From: Arthrobacter alkaliphilus
GTDB taxonomy: Bacteria; Actinomycetota; Actinomycetes; Actinomycetales; Micrococcaceae
Length of the DNA: 64,000 nucleotides
Assembly (NCBI RefSeq): GCF_021483235.1
Contig: NZ_JAKEEC010000007.1
Span: 62,001-126,000, forward strand
Reading direction: 5' to 3'
This document shows, in pieces, positions 50,913 to 60,024 of the stretch. A model generated the notes under the pieces. The model was not told the origin of the DNA. It searched no databases and saw only the letters and a list, made by a program, of their open reading frames with translations. The number at the start of each line of letters is the position of its first letter. Position 1 is the stretch's first letter. The translations under genes were made by a program, and so were the position numbers.

Positions 50913-52046
50913 ATGAGTCCGTCCGGCGCTTTGACCCCCAGTCCACGCACGCTCGACATTGAGAGCATCGCCCACTTCGACCGGCTGCTCGATTCCGGTG
51001 CGGTATCGATGCACGGCTGGCACGCGCAGTCGCTGGACCTGCGCGGTCGAAGCAGCGATCTGCAGAGGTTGGATCCCCAAGGCGCCATCTTCCTGGGCTG
51101 CACCTTCGACGACGGCGTGGAGGACTCGCTGCGCAGCCGAGGCGCGCTCATCTTTCCCAAGCTGCGCGGCGTGCCGTTCAACCCGTACCGGGGCAGCCTC
51201 TATAGCGCGGCGGAACTGTACGAGGACATCGACTCCACTGAATATGAATCCACGTTGGATGCCAAGGTGTACCACTGGAGCATCATGCCCGGGCAACGGA
51301 CCAGCCTCGACGCCACCCTCGCCGCCGCCCTGCACGACCACGCGATCGGGGATGCACTCGATGATCTCTTGGGCAACGGCGATTTCGCCGGACGCAAGAT
51401 CGTGGGCGTCATGGGCGGGCATGCCGCCCAACGGGGAACCCAGGACTTCCACGACGCCGCCCGCCTGGGCCGACTCTTAGCCCTGTCTGGTTTCACCGTG
51501 GCCACCGGTGGAGGCCCGGGGGCCATGGAAGCGGCCAACCTGGGAGCTTACGTGAGCGGCCTGCCCGACGACGACTTCACCGTCGCGCTGCAATCGCTCG
51601 CCACCGTGCCGGGGTTCCGCCCCTCGGTGACGGCCTGGGCGCGGGCGGCGGCCGCCGTCGTCGGGCATTATCCGAGCGGAACGACGTCGCTCGGCATCCC
51701 CACGTGGTTCTATGGGCACGAACCGCCCAATCTCTTTGCCACCCACATCGCCAAGTACTTCGCCAACTCCATGCGCGAAGCGATCCTGCTGGAATTGTGC
51801 AACGGAGGCATCGTGTTCCTCCCCGGCTCGGCCGGAACAGTCCAGGAAATTTTCCAGGATGCATGCGAGAACTTCTACGGCGCCCCCGAAACCGTCACGC
51901 CCATGGTCCTCGTGGGACGCGACCATTGGGAGCACAAGTATCCTGCGTGGCCCATGTTGCAAAGCCTTGCCGCTGGGAAGGTGATGGAGGACCGGATCTT
52001 CCTGGTGGACAGCGTCGAGGAGGCGCTCGCCGTCGTCGCAGGCTAA
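50913..52046 (+). CDS. LOG-family Rossmann protein
   Basis: 377 residues. The LOG domain (about 165-360) has GVMGGHAAQRG, the nucleotide loop GGGPGAMEAANLGAY and PGSAGTVQEIFQ, the family variant of PGGxGT. LOG enzymes release bases from nucleoside monophosphates; the N-terminal 150 residues are like those of long PpnN-type members. The substrate cannot be settled. TACGCT lies 6 nt before the ATG, suggesting a leaderless transcript. Confidence 0.82.
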   Translation: MSPSGALTPSPRTLDIESIAHFDRLLDSGAVSMHGWHAQSLDLRGRSSDLQRLDPQGAIFLGCTFDDGVEDSLRSRGALIFPKLRGVPFNPYRGSLYSAAELYEDIDSTEYESTLDAKVYHWSIMPGQRTSLDATLAAALHDHAIGDALDDLLGNGDFAGRKIVGVMGGHAAQRGTQDFHDAARLGRLLALSGFTVATGGGPGAMEAANLGAYVSGLPDDDFTVALQSLATVPGFRPSVTAWARAAAAVVGHYPSGTTSLGIPTWFYGHEPPNLFATHIAKYFANSMREAILLELCNGGIVFLPGSAGTVQEIFQDACENFYGAPETVTPMVLVGRDHWEHKYPAWPMLQSLAAGKVMEDRIFLVDSVEEALAVVAG

Positions 52047-52071
52047 CCCCGCAGTTATAGGATCGGGCAAT

Positions 52072-52809
52072 ATGGCGCTGCGACTAGTCCAAGTGAACTT
52101 CAAGGCCGGGGATGACTCGGCTCTCGGCAGGTTTTGGGCGGAGGCGCTCGGCTGGGAAATCTCCAGCGAAGGACCCGGCGTGAGCAATGTTGAACCCATA
52201 GGCTTCACGGGGCCGGACCCTGTTGCCGTCTGCGTCGACGTCGTCACCGTCCCTGATCCCGAAACAGTGAGATACCGCGTGCACCTCGATCTCGCCACCA
52301 CCTCTTCGGCCCATCAGGAGGAGCTTGTGGCGCGGCTGACAAAGCTGGGCGCGACGCACGCCGACATCGGCCAGGGCAATGTGCCGTGGAGCGTTCTGGC
52401 CGACCCGGAGGGCAACCTGTTCTGCGTGCTGGAGCCTCGGCCGATCTACCGGGACACAGGTCCGATCGCCGCTGTGGTGGTCAATTGCACGGATCCGCGG
52501 GCCATGGCCCGGTTCTGGAGCGAGGCGACGGACTGGACCCTGCAGCAGGTGACCGATAATTTTGCGCGGCTGCGTTCGGCCATAGGCGTCGGGCCGTATT
52601 TGGAGTTCGTCCGAACACCCGCCGCGAATGCCTCGTGTGGCCGGGTCCATCTCGACCTGAGGCCTTACCCCGGCGATGATCAAGCGGCAGAAGTGGCCCG
52701 GCTCCGGGCGCTGGGCGCCACGGACGCCGACGTCGGCCAGGGCGACGTGCCCTGGGTGTGCCTCGCCGACCCCGAGGGCAACGAATTCTGCGTCCTCACC
52801 CCCGGCTGA
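52072..52809 (+). CDS. VOC/glyoxalase-like protein, two domains
   Basis: 245 residues with two similar halves (1-120 and 125-245), each ending in the same pattern: HADIGQGNVPWSVLADPEGNLFCVL and DADVGQGDVPWVCLADPEGNEFCVL. This is typical of Glyoxalase_6-type proteins common in actinobacteria. Possible metal Glu residues are kept, but the substrate is unknown. TAGGAT at 52058 and no ribosome site suggest a leaderless mRNA. A CCGGCTGACGCGTCAACCGG palindrome covers the stop. Confidence 0.82.
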   Translation: MALRLVQVNFKAGDDSALGRFWAEALGWEISSEGPGVSNVEPIGFTGPDPVAVCVDVVTVPDPETVRYRVHLDLATTSSAHQEELVARLTKLGATHADIGQGNVPWSVLADPEGNLFCVLEPRPIYRDTGPIAAVVVNCTDPRAMARFWSEATDWTLQQVTDNFARLRSAIGVGPYLEFVRTPAANASCGRVHLDLRPYPGDDQAAEVARLRALGATDADVGQGDVPWVCLADPEGNEFCVLTPG

Positions 52810-52905
52810 CGCGTCAACCGGTGTAAGCCGTTCCTTCTTGGGGGCCATCGTGCCACACTTGGTGGACTATCGATTGACTGGGGGGATCCGGGTCAGGAGA
52901 TTGCT

Positions 52906-52965
52906 ATGCGTGTTCCTATGAATCCCCGCACCCTGCGCCTCCGAGCGCTGGTGAGCAAACCATGA
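52906..52965 (+). CDS. Possible 19-residue leader peptide
   Basis: ATG 52906 opens MRVPMNPRTLRLRALVSKP and ends at TGA 52963-52965. AGGAG (52895-52899) is at ideal distance. The TGA overlaps the next ATG as ATGA. It is basic and too short to judge by composition, but the signals are good. Confidence 0.4.
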   Translation: MRVPMNPRTLRLRALVSKP

Positions 52966-53075
52966 TCATTGGTTGGGCTTACTTCATGGCGGGAGTAATG
53001 ACCGTTGACGGGCTCTTGCTGGGATTGCTGCTGTTGAACGTGAAGTGGCCCAAACACTGGAGGCGGGACGGGTAG
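52962..53075 (+). CDS. Possible 37-residue single-helix membrane protein
   Basis: ATG 52962 overlaps the stop of the leader peptide (ATGA). The product has one hydrophobic helix (residues 2-26, with GLLLGLLLLNV at its end) and a basic tail KWPKHWRRDG. Third codon positions are about 78% G/C, as expected of genes here. No family was recognised. Confidence 0.45.
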   Translation: MIIGWAYFMAGVMTVDGLLLGLLLLNVKWPKHWRRDG

Positions 53076-53108
53076 GACCTCGAACCAGAGCAGCGTGCGG
53101 ATCTCCCG

Positions 53109-53215
53109 TTGAGCATGCTCCGCGTTGGCCATGACCAGTGGACATAATGCCAAAGGTCCGTTGAGCATGCCCCGCGTTCGCCATGACCAGTGGACATAGT
53201 ACTGATATGTCCACT
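53109..53215. repeat. Intergenic repeat element, copy 2
   Basis: Two direct units of about 40 bp start TGAGCATGC (about 53110 and 53162, 52 bp apart) and end GACCAGTGGACATA. An inverted TATGTCCACTG follows near 53205. This is the same plan as at 24722-24890. It lies between the micro-ORFs and the metalloprotease stop. Confidence 0.7.
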
Positions 53216-53295
53216 GCTAAGAATCAAGGCTGGGCATGTCCAGTGGGGGTGGGGGAGTGAAGCTGAACGAATCTACACCGTCCGGCTGGAACGGG

Positions 53296-54216
53296 CTACA
53301 AGTCGGGGCGGCACAGGGCCGTGTGGAGTTTGTAGAGTCCGTTGAGGTCTCCGGCCGCCAAGCCATCCGGGGCGCCGATCTCCGGGTACATGAGCTGGAT
53401 CGGATCGTCTACATGGTCAAGGCCCACCACATGGCCCAATTCGTGTTGAATCACGGCTGAGACGTAGTGGGCGCCGCCGGCGTTGCGCAGCAGTTGCGTG
53501 ATCTGCGGGGCGTCCAAAGCCATGCTCCCGGAGACGTAGCTCTTTGGTCCGGTGCCGAAACTGTACATGGTGCTGCCGCCAGTTCCGATGACGGAGCCTG
53601 TTAACGCCGGAGCCGCCTCGGGCGTGGTCCACGAAATTAGCAGGGGTGCCCAACGATCGCCGTAGAGCGCGGGCTGGTACGGCTTGCGCTTCTCGGCGGC
53701 GTTTTCTTTGGTGGCGCCGTCGTCTACGAAAGTGAGGCCGCTGGCAGCAGCAATCTTTGCAATGGCGTCAGCAATGAGCCCCTCGGATCCCGCCGGGGCG
53801 AGGGCTGCGTTGACGACGTAGTGCACTGGCCGGCACGGTGAGTAGCCCACGGGGGTGCCGTCGGCGTTGGTGGCCAGGAACTTGTAGGAGTTGCTGGCCT
53901 GGGCGGGCTTGGCGGGGGAGCCGAGCGGGTGCCCGGCTTCCTCCAATCCGGGCGGGGGCGTATCCGGCGCGCGGGCCGCTTTTTGTTGCCCCTGCCCGGG
54001 AGACGCGTCCGGACCCGGGTCCTTTGGCGTGCCGTTGACGGTCGGGGCCAGGTGCGGAAGTAAAGCAGTGATCCCGGGGTCGCCGCGGAGGAACCCGCTG
54101 ACAAACACGGCCACGGCAGCGACGACCGCCACGACCACCAGGTTTCGGAACAACGCGGCCCCGGTACCGGGGCGCTTGGGCGGCGGCCCGCCGTCGTGCC
54201 CGTAGTTTGAATGCAA
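53296..54216 (-). CDS. Secreted or membrane-anchored matrixin-like zinc protease
   Basis: About 306 residues: a cytoplasmic N-terminus, one helix (around 25-45), a Pro-rich linker, and a protease domain with QHELGHVVGLDHVDD, the metzincin pattern HExxHxxGxxH, plus a Met-turn in QLMYPEI. SYVSGSMALD lies before it. The three His bind zinc and the Glu is catalytic. TTG 54216 is preferred due to GGGGGA just upstream; GTG 54243 is possible. The substrate is unknown. Confidence 0.82.
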   Translation of the reverse strand: MHSNYGHDGGPPPKRPGTGAALFRNLVVVAVVAAVAVFVSGFLRGDPGITALLPHLAPTVNGTPKDPGPDASPGQGQQKAARAPDTPPPGLEEAGHPLGSPAKPAQASNSYKFLATNADGTPVGYSPCRPVHYVVNAALAPAGSEGLIADAIAKIAAASGLTFVDDGATKENAAEKRKPYQPALYGDRWAPLLISWTTPEAAPALTGSVIGTGGSTMYSFGTGPKSYVSGSMALDAPQITQLLRNAGGAHYVSAVIQHELGHVVGLDHVDDPIQLMYPEIGAPDGLAAGDLNGLYKLHTALCRPDL

Positions 54217-54262
54217 GTTTCCCCCAAGTCCTTGTGCCGCCACCCCGGCCGGCCCGGCGCTA

Positions 54263-55489
54263 CTAGCCGATCACAGCGCCGAAGACGAGTCCCAGCCCAT
54301 ACGTCGCACCGGCCGCACCGAGTCCGATGGCCAGCTGCCGGAGGCCGCGGGTCAGCGGCGAGGTTCCGGACAACAAGCCGACGACCGCGCCGGTCGACAG
54401 AAGCACGATGCCTACGAGCGTACCGGCCAACGCAAGCGCCGCGAAGCCGGTCATGCCGAAGATGAACGGCAGGATGGGCACGATGGCGCCCGAAGCGAAG
54501 AAGCAGAAGCTCGAGATCGCGGCGCCCCAGGCGGAGCCTACGGCCTCGTGCTCATTGACGGTTTCTTCCGCTTCGGGGTGCAGGGAGAGGCTGGGATCGC
54601 AATCGCAGCTGTAGAGCCCCATGCGTTCCGCGGCCCGGTGTTCGGCGGCTTCGCGGGACATGCCCCGGGCCAGATACACGAGGACCAGCTCATTGTGGTC
54701 GATATCGAGGGCGGGCGCTGCGGTCAGCGTGGCTTGGGTGGGGCGGGTGGCCTTGAGGAGCTCGAGCTGCGAGCGGACAGAGACATACTCGCCGGCACCC
54801 ATGGACAGGGCACCCGCCAGGAGTCCGGCGATGCCGCTGAACAGGACCACAGTGGAGGGGACGCCGGTGGCTGCCATGCCCATCACGAGTGAAAGGTTGC
54901 TGACCAGCCCGTCGTTGGCGCCGAATACGGCGGCGCGGAAGCTGCCGGACAACCTGTTGCGGCCGCGCGTCGCCAAACCGCGGACCACTTCCTCGTGGAT
55001 CTGCTCGTCGGCCGCCATTGCACGGGTCGCTGCCGGATCCTTTGCGTAGGGCGAGCGCCCTTCAGCCCTTTGGGCGAGGGCCAACACGAACACTGATCCG
55101 AAGTTGCGGGCCAGGAAGCCGAGCATTTGGCTTCGCATCGAGGCGGCCTTCGGCATACCTGCGTGTTCCCCGAGGAGTTTGAGCCAGTGCGCCTCGTGGC
55201 GGCCCTCGGCCTCAGCCAGGGCCAAGAGGATGGCGCGTTCCTCGCCGTCGCGGCGCTGTGCGAGTTGACGGTACACGGCCGCCTCGGCCCGCTCGTCCGC
55301 CAAGTATTGCCGCCAGCGCTTGATGTCCGACGACGACGGGCGGCCCGGGCGGTCGGCTTCATCTTGAGTTGGACTGCTCAGGTCCGAGGGACTGGCTTGA
55401 TGCGAGTTGTCTGGGCGGGACTTGTCTGGATGCGCGGGTTTGGCGGGCGGGTGCACCGGGACTCCTGGGTTGCTGGGGCGGGGCTTCAT
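54263..55489 (-). CDS. Ferritin-like/VIT1 (CCC1) fusion protein, metal transporter
   Basis: About 408 residues. After a Pro-rich tail, residues about 60-200 form a ferritin-like four-helix region with YLADERAEAAVYRQLA, LAEAEGRHEAHW and ADEQIHEEVV carrying metal-binding Glu/His. The C-terminal half is a VIT1/CCC1 domain (GANDGLVSNLSLVMGMAATG, GAGEYVSVRSQ) with about five helices. Such proteins export or store iron or manganese. ATG 55489 begins MKPRPSNPG; a longer start adds no family sequence. Confidence 0.87.
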   Translation of the reverse strand: MKPRPSNPGVPVHPPAKPAHPDKSRPDNSHQASPSDLSSPTQDEADRPGRPSSSDIKRWRQYLADERAEAAVYRQLAQRRDGEERAILLALAEAEGRHEAHWLKLLGEHAGMPKAASMRSQMLGFLARNFGSVFVLALAQRAEGRSPYAKDPAATRAMAADEQIHEEVVRGLATRGRNRLSGSFRAAVFGANDGLVSNLSLVMGMAATGVPSTVVLFSGIAGLLAGALSMGAGEYVSVRSQLELLKATRPTQATLTAAPALDIDHNELVLVYLARGMSREAAEHRAAERMGLYSCDCDPSLSLHPEAEETVNEHEAVGSAWGAAISSFCFFASGAIVPILPFIFGMTGFAALALAGTLVGIVLLSTGAVVGLLSGTSPLTRGLRQLAIGLGAAGATYGLGLVFGAVIG

Positions 55490-55724
55490 CGCCTCATGGC
55501 GGCTCCACTCTACCGCCAATTTCCGCGGTTTTTCGGCTGGCAACCCTCACCAGACTGTTTAGGTGCGCCTCAAAAACGGGAGCATCGCCCGGGGCCTTGA
55601 CCGCGGCAGGGGGCAGTGCTGGGATGGATGGACAGGGTCCACGAATGGGCGGGGTAGCGTGTCGACCGGCTGCCTCATGTGCCTGTGAGATGGGCTCAGC
55701 GGCACGTCGAACGGAGGTTGCACC

Positions 55725-55913
55725 ATGGACAGCACCGAAACCAACGACCGCCACCTCGACCGTCCCACGGTTGAGGCCGATCCCGCTTACGACTACAGCG
55801 AGGATCTTGAGGTGGACGAAGAATGGGACGAGGAACCCGGCGTCATTGACGATGACGAACGGGTGGTTCCGCTCGACCCCGAAGAGCATCGCGAGGACGA
55901 AGAGCGCGAATAG
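55725..55913 (+). CDS. Small acidic protein of unknown function
   Basis: 62 residues, strongly acidic with about 27 Asp/Glu, no hydrophobic helix. GGAGG lies 9 nt before the ATG, a good ribosome site. Codon use is normal for the window. Sequences such as DLEVDEEWDEEPGVIDDDERVVPLDPEEH are like short conserved actinobacterial acidic proteins with no known role. Confidence 0.7.
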   Translation: MDSTETNDRHLDRPTVEADPAYDYSEDLEVDEEWDEEPGVIDDDERVVPLDPEEHREDEERE

Positions 55914-55925
55914 TCCCACGCAAAA

Positions 55926-55957
55926 CGGCGGTGCCTCCCCGAAGGGCGGCACCGCCG
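55926..55957 (-). terminator. Terminator of the symporter gene
   Basis: CGGCGGTGCC (55926-55935) pairs with GGCACCGCCG (55948-55957). On the minus strand the stem is followed by TTTTGC, fitting the end of the symporter gene. Confidence 0.75.
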
Positions 55958-55978
55958 TCGTGCTGACTACCGTGAGGG

Positions 55979-57517
55979 CTAGTGGCCCGCGTGGGTGGCC
56001 ACCGGGTGGACCTCCAAGGGGAGTTCCTCGGTTGCTCCCGTGACGCGGCGGTCCCAAGCCGCGCGGACTTCCGGCTCTGTCGGCGGAGTAACAAGGGAGA
56101 CCACGACGTAGACGAGCAGCGATGCGCCGAGGCCCCAGTAGATGGGATCGTTGGCGTAGACGCCGTCTTCGCTCGGGATGATGCCCGTGGCGTACGCGAT
56201 CAGCAGGGCCAGGGTCAGTACGGACCCCACCGCCATGGACCACGCGGCGGCGACGCCCGTGCCGCGCTTCCACACCAGGCCGCCCAGGATTGCGACCAGG
56301 AGCCCGCCTACCAGGATGTCGTAGGCGATGGTCAGGGCCACCACGACGTCCTGGGCCGCCATCGAAATCAAGACGGCCAGGACACCGAGCCCGAGGACCC
56401 AGTACCGGTTTGCCTTGACGTCGTGCTCGGGGTTTTCGGTGTCGTCGGTGTTGATGGTCTTGCCGAACCAGCTTGCGACGAAGGGGACCACGTCGGCGCG
56501 GGCAACGGTGGCCGCGGCGATGAGGGCTCCGGACGCGGTGGACATCATGGCCGCGACCGCTGCGGCCATGACGAGGCCTCCGATGCCGATCGGAAGGATG
56601 TGCGTGGCAACCTCCGCGTAGACAACGTCTTTGCCCAGTGCCTTGGCGTTGATGTTGGGCAGTGCCACCCGGGCGGCCAGGCCGATCAATGCGCCGGCGA
56701 CGCCGTACAAGACGCAGTAGACGCCGGCGGTGGCGCCGCCCCAACGGGCCACCTTCGGGGTCTTCGCGGTGAAGACGCGCTGCCAGATGTCCTGGCCGAT
56801 CAGCAGGCCCAGGGTGTAGACCACGAAGTAGGTGATGATGGTCTGCGCCCCGATGCCGTCCAACTGGAAGAAGCTGGCGTCAACACGTGCGCGGATGCCG
56901 TCCAGGCCGCCTGCCGCGTTGAGTGCGAAGGGGAGCATGAGGAGGAAGATGCCCACCGTCTTGATGATGAACTGCACCTGGTCGGCGAGGGTGATGGACC
57001 ACATGCCGCCGATGGTGGAGTACACGAGGACGATTGCGCCGCCGACGGCGATGGCGAGCCAGCGCTCCCAGCCAAAGAGGACGACGAAGATGGTGGCGTA
57101 GGCGCCCGTGGATGTGGCGCACAGCATGAGGGTGTAGGCGAGCATGACGATGCCGGACGTCTGCGTGGCGCGCTGGCCATAGCGCAGGCTCAACATCTGG
57201 GAGACGGTGTAGATCTTCAGCCGCTGGATGGTGCCGGCGAAAAGCAGGCTCAGGAGGAGCACGCCGGAACCGATCGCGACAACCAGCCACATGCCGGAGA
57301 TGCCGAACTTGTATCCGAGGCCCACGCCGCCAACCGTTGAAGCGCCGCCGAGGACGACGGCGGCCATGGTGCCGGTGTAGAGCATCGGGCCAAGGCGGCG
57401 TCCTGCCACCAGGAAGTCGCTGTTGTTCTTGGTGCGCGATTTGCCCCACCAGCCAAAGGCCAGCATGGCGAGCAAATACACCACCACGATCGCAATATTG
57501 ATGAACGAAGAGTCCAA
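55979..57517 (-). CDS. Sodium:solute symporter family protein
   Basis: 512 residues with about 13 membrane helices of the SSS fold (residues 5-25 onward). Landmarks include SDFLVAGRRLGPML, GGASTVGGVGLGYKFG, YSTIGGMWSITLADQVQF and a Ser/Thr-rich helix AAMMSTASGALIAAATVARAD, where sodium ligands usually lie. The substrate is unclear. The divergent XRE-cupin regulator suggests a metabolite such as a polyamine or amino acid. Starts at ATG 57517. Confidence 0.9.
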   Translation of the reverse strand: MDSSFINIAIVVVYLLAMLAFGWWGKSRTKNNSDFLVAGRRLGPMLYTGTMAAVVLGGASTVGGVGLGYKFGISGMWLVVAIGSGVLLLSLLFAGTIQRLKIYTVSQMLSLRYGQRATQTSGIVMLAYTLMLCATSTGAYATIFVVLFGWERWLAIAVGGAIVLVYSTIGGMWSITLADQVQFIIKTVGIFLLMLPFALNAAGGLDGIRARVDASFFQLDGIGAQTIITYFVVYTLGLLIGQDIWQRVFTAKTPKVARWGGATAGVYCVLYGVAGALIGLAARVALPNINAKALGKDVVYAEVATHILPIGIGGLVMAAAVAAMMSTASGALIAAATVARADVVPFVASWFGKTINTDDTENPEHDVKANRYWVLGLGVLAVLISMAAQDVVVALTIAYDILVGGLLVAILGGLVWKRGTGVAAAWSMAVGSVLTLALLIAYATGIIPSEDGVYANDPIYWGLGASLLVYVVVSLVTPPTEPEVRAAWDRRVTGATEELPLEVHPVATHAGH

Positions 57518-57707
57518 GGTTGGCTCCTGAGAGTGACTGCGCAGAGTGCTTGGGGATTCCGACGCCGGTTCGCTGGGTTTGGCTGCGGGGTTGCGGAAGG
57601 TCTCTGCGCTCGTGATTGGGGACGGTAGCCTGCGAGGTGTGCCTCACAAACAACACTTGTTGCCCATGAGGATACTTAGTGATGCGAGTTACAGTCAAGG
57701 GGCGGTT

Positions 57708-57724
57708 ACTATTGCTGCAATAGT
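57708..57724. promoter_or_regulatory. Palindrome ACTATTG-CTG-CAATAGT before the XRE-cupin gene
   Basis: Perfect 7-bp arms, 33 bp upstream of the regulator start in the divergent region shared with the symporter gene. It suits a binding site for the regulator itself. The rest of the gap 57518-57756 has no gene. Confidence 0.45.
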
Positions 57725-57756
57725 GGGGCCGCACCAACGGCCTGAAAGGTTCGTGA

Positions 57757-58332
57757 ATGAAGGCTCTTCCCGTTGAACCGAGCAACGTCCCTGTCGCCAT
57801 CGGTTCCAGAATCCGCGCCGCCCGTCAATCGCAGCGGCTCACCATAGAGCAAGTTGCCGATGCCACCGGCCTGACCAAGGGGTTCCTGAGTCGCGTGGAG
57901 CGCGACCTGACATCGCCGTCGGTCGCTTCACTCGTGACTCTCTGCCAAGTTCTTTCGGTGTCGATCGGCGAGCTGTTCGCGGCACCGGAGACCCACCTGA
58001 CCCGGCGCGACGACGCTCCGCGGATTTCGCTCGGTGGCCAGGGGATCGTGGAGCGGCTCCTGACCGCCCGGTCGGAACGGCGGCTGCAGATCCTTCAGGC
58101 GTCCATCGAGCCACGCGGGCGGGGCGAATCCGAGCTGTACGCCGTTGACTGCGACGTTGACGTCCTGCATGTCGTGAAGGGCCGCATCAAGCTGATCCTG
58201 ACCAACGAGGAGTACGAGCTCGAAGAGGGGGACACTTTGTCCTTTCCGGGCCGCGAGCCGCACACCTGGGTCAATCCGACGGACGAGCCCGTCGAGGTGC
58301 TCTGGATCCTGGTGCCTGCAGCAAGCCGCTGA
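57757..58332 (+). CDS. XRE-family regulator with C-terminal cupin
   Basis: 191 residues. HTH (about 10-65): GSRIRAARQSQRLTIEQVADATGLTKGFLSRVERDLTSPSVASLVTLCQVL. Cupin domain (about 105-185) with ELYAVDCDVDVLHVVKGRIKLI and EEGDTLSFPGREPHTWVNP. This is the PuuR type; such regulators control polyamine or amino-acid catabolism. Here it lies between a symporter gene and the nitrogen genes. Start ATG 57757 after GAAAGG. Confidence 0.88.
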   Translation: MKALPVEPSNVPVAIGSRIRAARQSQRLTIEQVADATGLTKGFLSRVERDLTSPSVASLVTLCQVLSVSIGELFAAPETHLTRRDDAPRISLGGQGIVERLLTARSERRLQILQASIEPRGRGESELYAVDCDVDVLHVVKGRIKLILTNEEYELEEGDTLSFPGREPHTWVNPTDEPVEVLWILVPAASR

Positions 58333-58608
58333 CGCTTTCCTACCCGGCGCCGGAGGGCGCCGACACGCGGCGAAACACGCCGGAAACAAGACCGACTTCA
58401 GGATTTAACCCAAGGGCCTTTGGTGTTACGCGCCTGAAATGATCCATGCCGAATGCTGAAACAGGGCGGCTGTACCTTCGAGTCAAGGCAACTCGTCAAG
58501 GTCGGTACCGCGGTTGGTAATTCCCCAGGTGCCAGGACCTGTTCGTTTTAAAAATGGTCTCGCCGTGCGGGCGCCATGGAGCGCCGACTATGCAGGAAGG
58601 CTCCCAAA

Positions 58609-60024
58609 ATGAACCCAGTTTTCTTCAGCGTAGGCCTGGACGTGAACCCCCAGACCCTCGATCCGGGCGCAACAGCCTGGATGCTTGCAGCTTCGGCCCT
58701 CGTCCTTCTCATGACGCCAGGCTTGGCGTTCTTCTACGGCGGCCTGGTCAGGATGAAGTCCGTCCTCAACATCATGATGATGAGCTTCGGCGCCATTGGC
58801 GTGGTCGCGGTGGTCTGGGCCCTGTGGGGCTACGGACTCGCGTTCGGCCCGGATACTTTGGGCGGCTTCATCGGGGATCCCTTCGCGAACTTCGGACTCA
58901 GCGGACTTTCCAGCGTCATCGGCGGGAAAGCCCCGGGGCTGCCGGACATGGTCTTCATAGGATTCCAAGCCACCTTCGCCATCATCACGGTCGCGCTGAT
59001 CAGCGGCGCGGTGGCCGAACGTGTCAGGTTTGGCCCCTGGCTGCTCTTTGCCGGCCTCTGGGTCACCATTGTCTACGCGCCGATCGCCCACTGGGTCTGG
59101 GGCGGCGGTCTCTTCGGATCCACCGGGATCATCGGCAGCAAGATCTCAGCGCTTGACTTTGCCGGCGGCACCGTTGTCCACATGAACGCGGGCATGGCCG
59201 GGCTGATGCTCGCGGTGGTGCTCGGCAAGCGGCTCGGGTTCATGAAGGATCCCAACATCCGGCCGCACAACCTCCCCTTCGTGATGCTCGGAGCAGGCTT
59301 GCTGTGGTTCGGTTGGTTCGGATTCAACGCCGGTTCGGAACTTGCCGCTGACGGAATCGCTGCGGTCGCCTGGACCAACACCCTCTTGGCCACAAGCGCG
59401 GCGCTCCTCGGTTGGCTTCTTGTCGAACGGCTCCGCGATGGTCACGCGACGTCCCTCGGTGCGGCATCCGGCGCCGTGGCGGGCTTGGTGGCAGTTACCC
59501 CGGCTTGTGGATTCGTGGATCCCCTGGGCGCCATCGCCATCGGCATCATTGCCGGTGCCGTCTGCGCACTTGCCATCGGACTTAAGTTCAAGATCGGCCT
59601 GGACGACTCATTGGACGTCGTTGCCGTCCACTTTGTCGGCGGCTTGTGGGGAACCCTGTCCCTCGGATTCTTCGCGGTACCCTCGGCGAAGACTGAGGGA
59701 GGCCTGTTCTACGGCGGCGGCCTGAGCCAATTCTGGCCCCAGATATTGACGGCCCTGGTGGTCACCGCGTGGACGGCGATCATGACGACGCTCATCGGTC
59801 TGGCCATCCACAAGACAATCGGCATGCGGGTCAAGGAGCACGAAGAGCTGGCCGGCATCGACATCACGGAGCACGCCGAGACCGCCTACGAACTGGCCAT
59901 GATTGGCGGCTCCTTCAATCCCGCCGAACCGCAGAACGGCAAGACTCCGTTGAGCTCCGGCGTGGACCCGGAAGCCAGCTCCAACGGGAAGCCAGATCGG
60001 ATGCGCAGCAAGGCATCGACGTGA
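58609..60024 (+). CDS. amt: Ammonium transporter
   Basis: 471 residues with 11 helices. Conserved parts: TPGLAFFYGGLV, FQATFAIITVALISGAVAERVRF, DFAGGTVVHMNAGMAGL (pore His), and the second pore His in VAVHFVGGLWGTLSLGFF. It moves ammonium/ammonia inward. ATG 58609 with GGAAGG is chosen; an earlier ATG adds 11 residues. The stop overlaps the GTG of glnK (GTGA). Confidence 0.95.
   Translation: MNPVFFSVGLDVNPQTLDPGATAWMLAASALVLLMTPGLAFFYGGLVRMKSVLNIMMMSFGAIGVVAVVWALWGYGLAFGPDTLGGFIGDPFANFGLSGLSSVIGGKAPGLPDMVFIGFQATFAIITVALISGAVAERVRFGPWLLFAGLWVTIVYAPIAHWVWGGGLFGSTGIIGSKISALDFAGGTVVHMNAGMAGLMLAVVLGKRLGFMKDPNIRPHNLPFVMLGAGLLWFGWFGFNAGSELAADGIAAVAWTNTLLATSAALLGWLLVERLRDGHATSLGAASGAVAGLVAVTPACGFVDPLGAIAIGIIAGAVCALAIGLKFKIGLDDSLDVVAVHFVGGLWGTLSLGFFAVPSAKTEGGLFYGGGLSQFWPQILTALVVTAWTAIMTTLIGLAIHKTIGMRVKEHEELAGIDITEHAETAYELAMIGGSFNPAEPQNGKTPLSSGVDPEASSNGKPDRMRSKAST

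Noticed and set aside
52802..52821. Palindrome CCGGCTGACGCGTCAACCGG as terminator of the VOC gene
   Set aside because: It overlaps the stop and has no T-run; may be chance.
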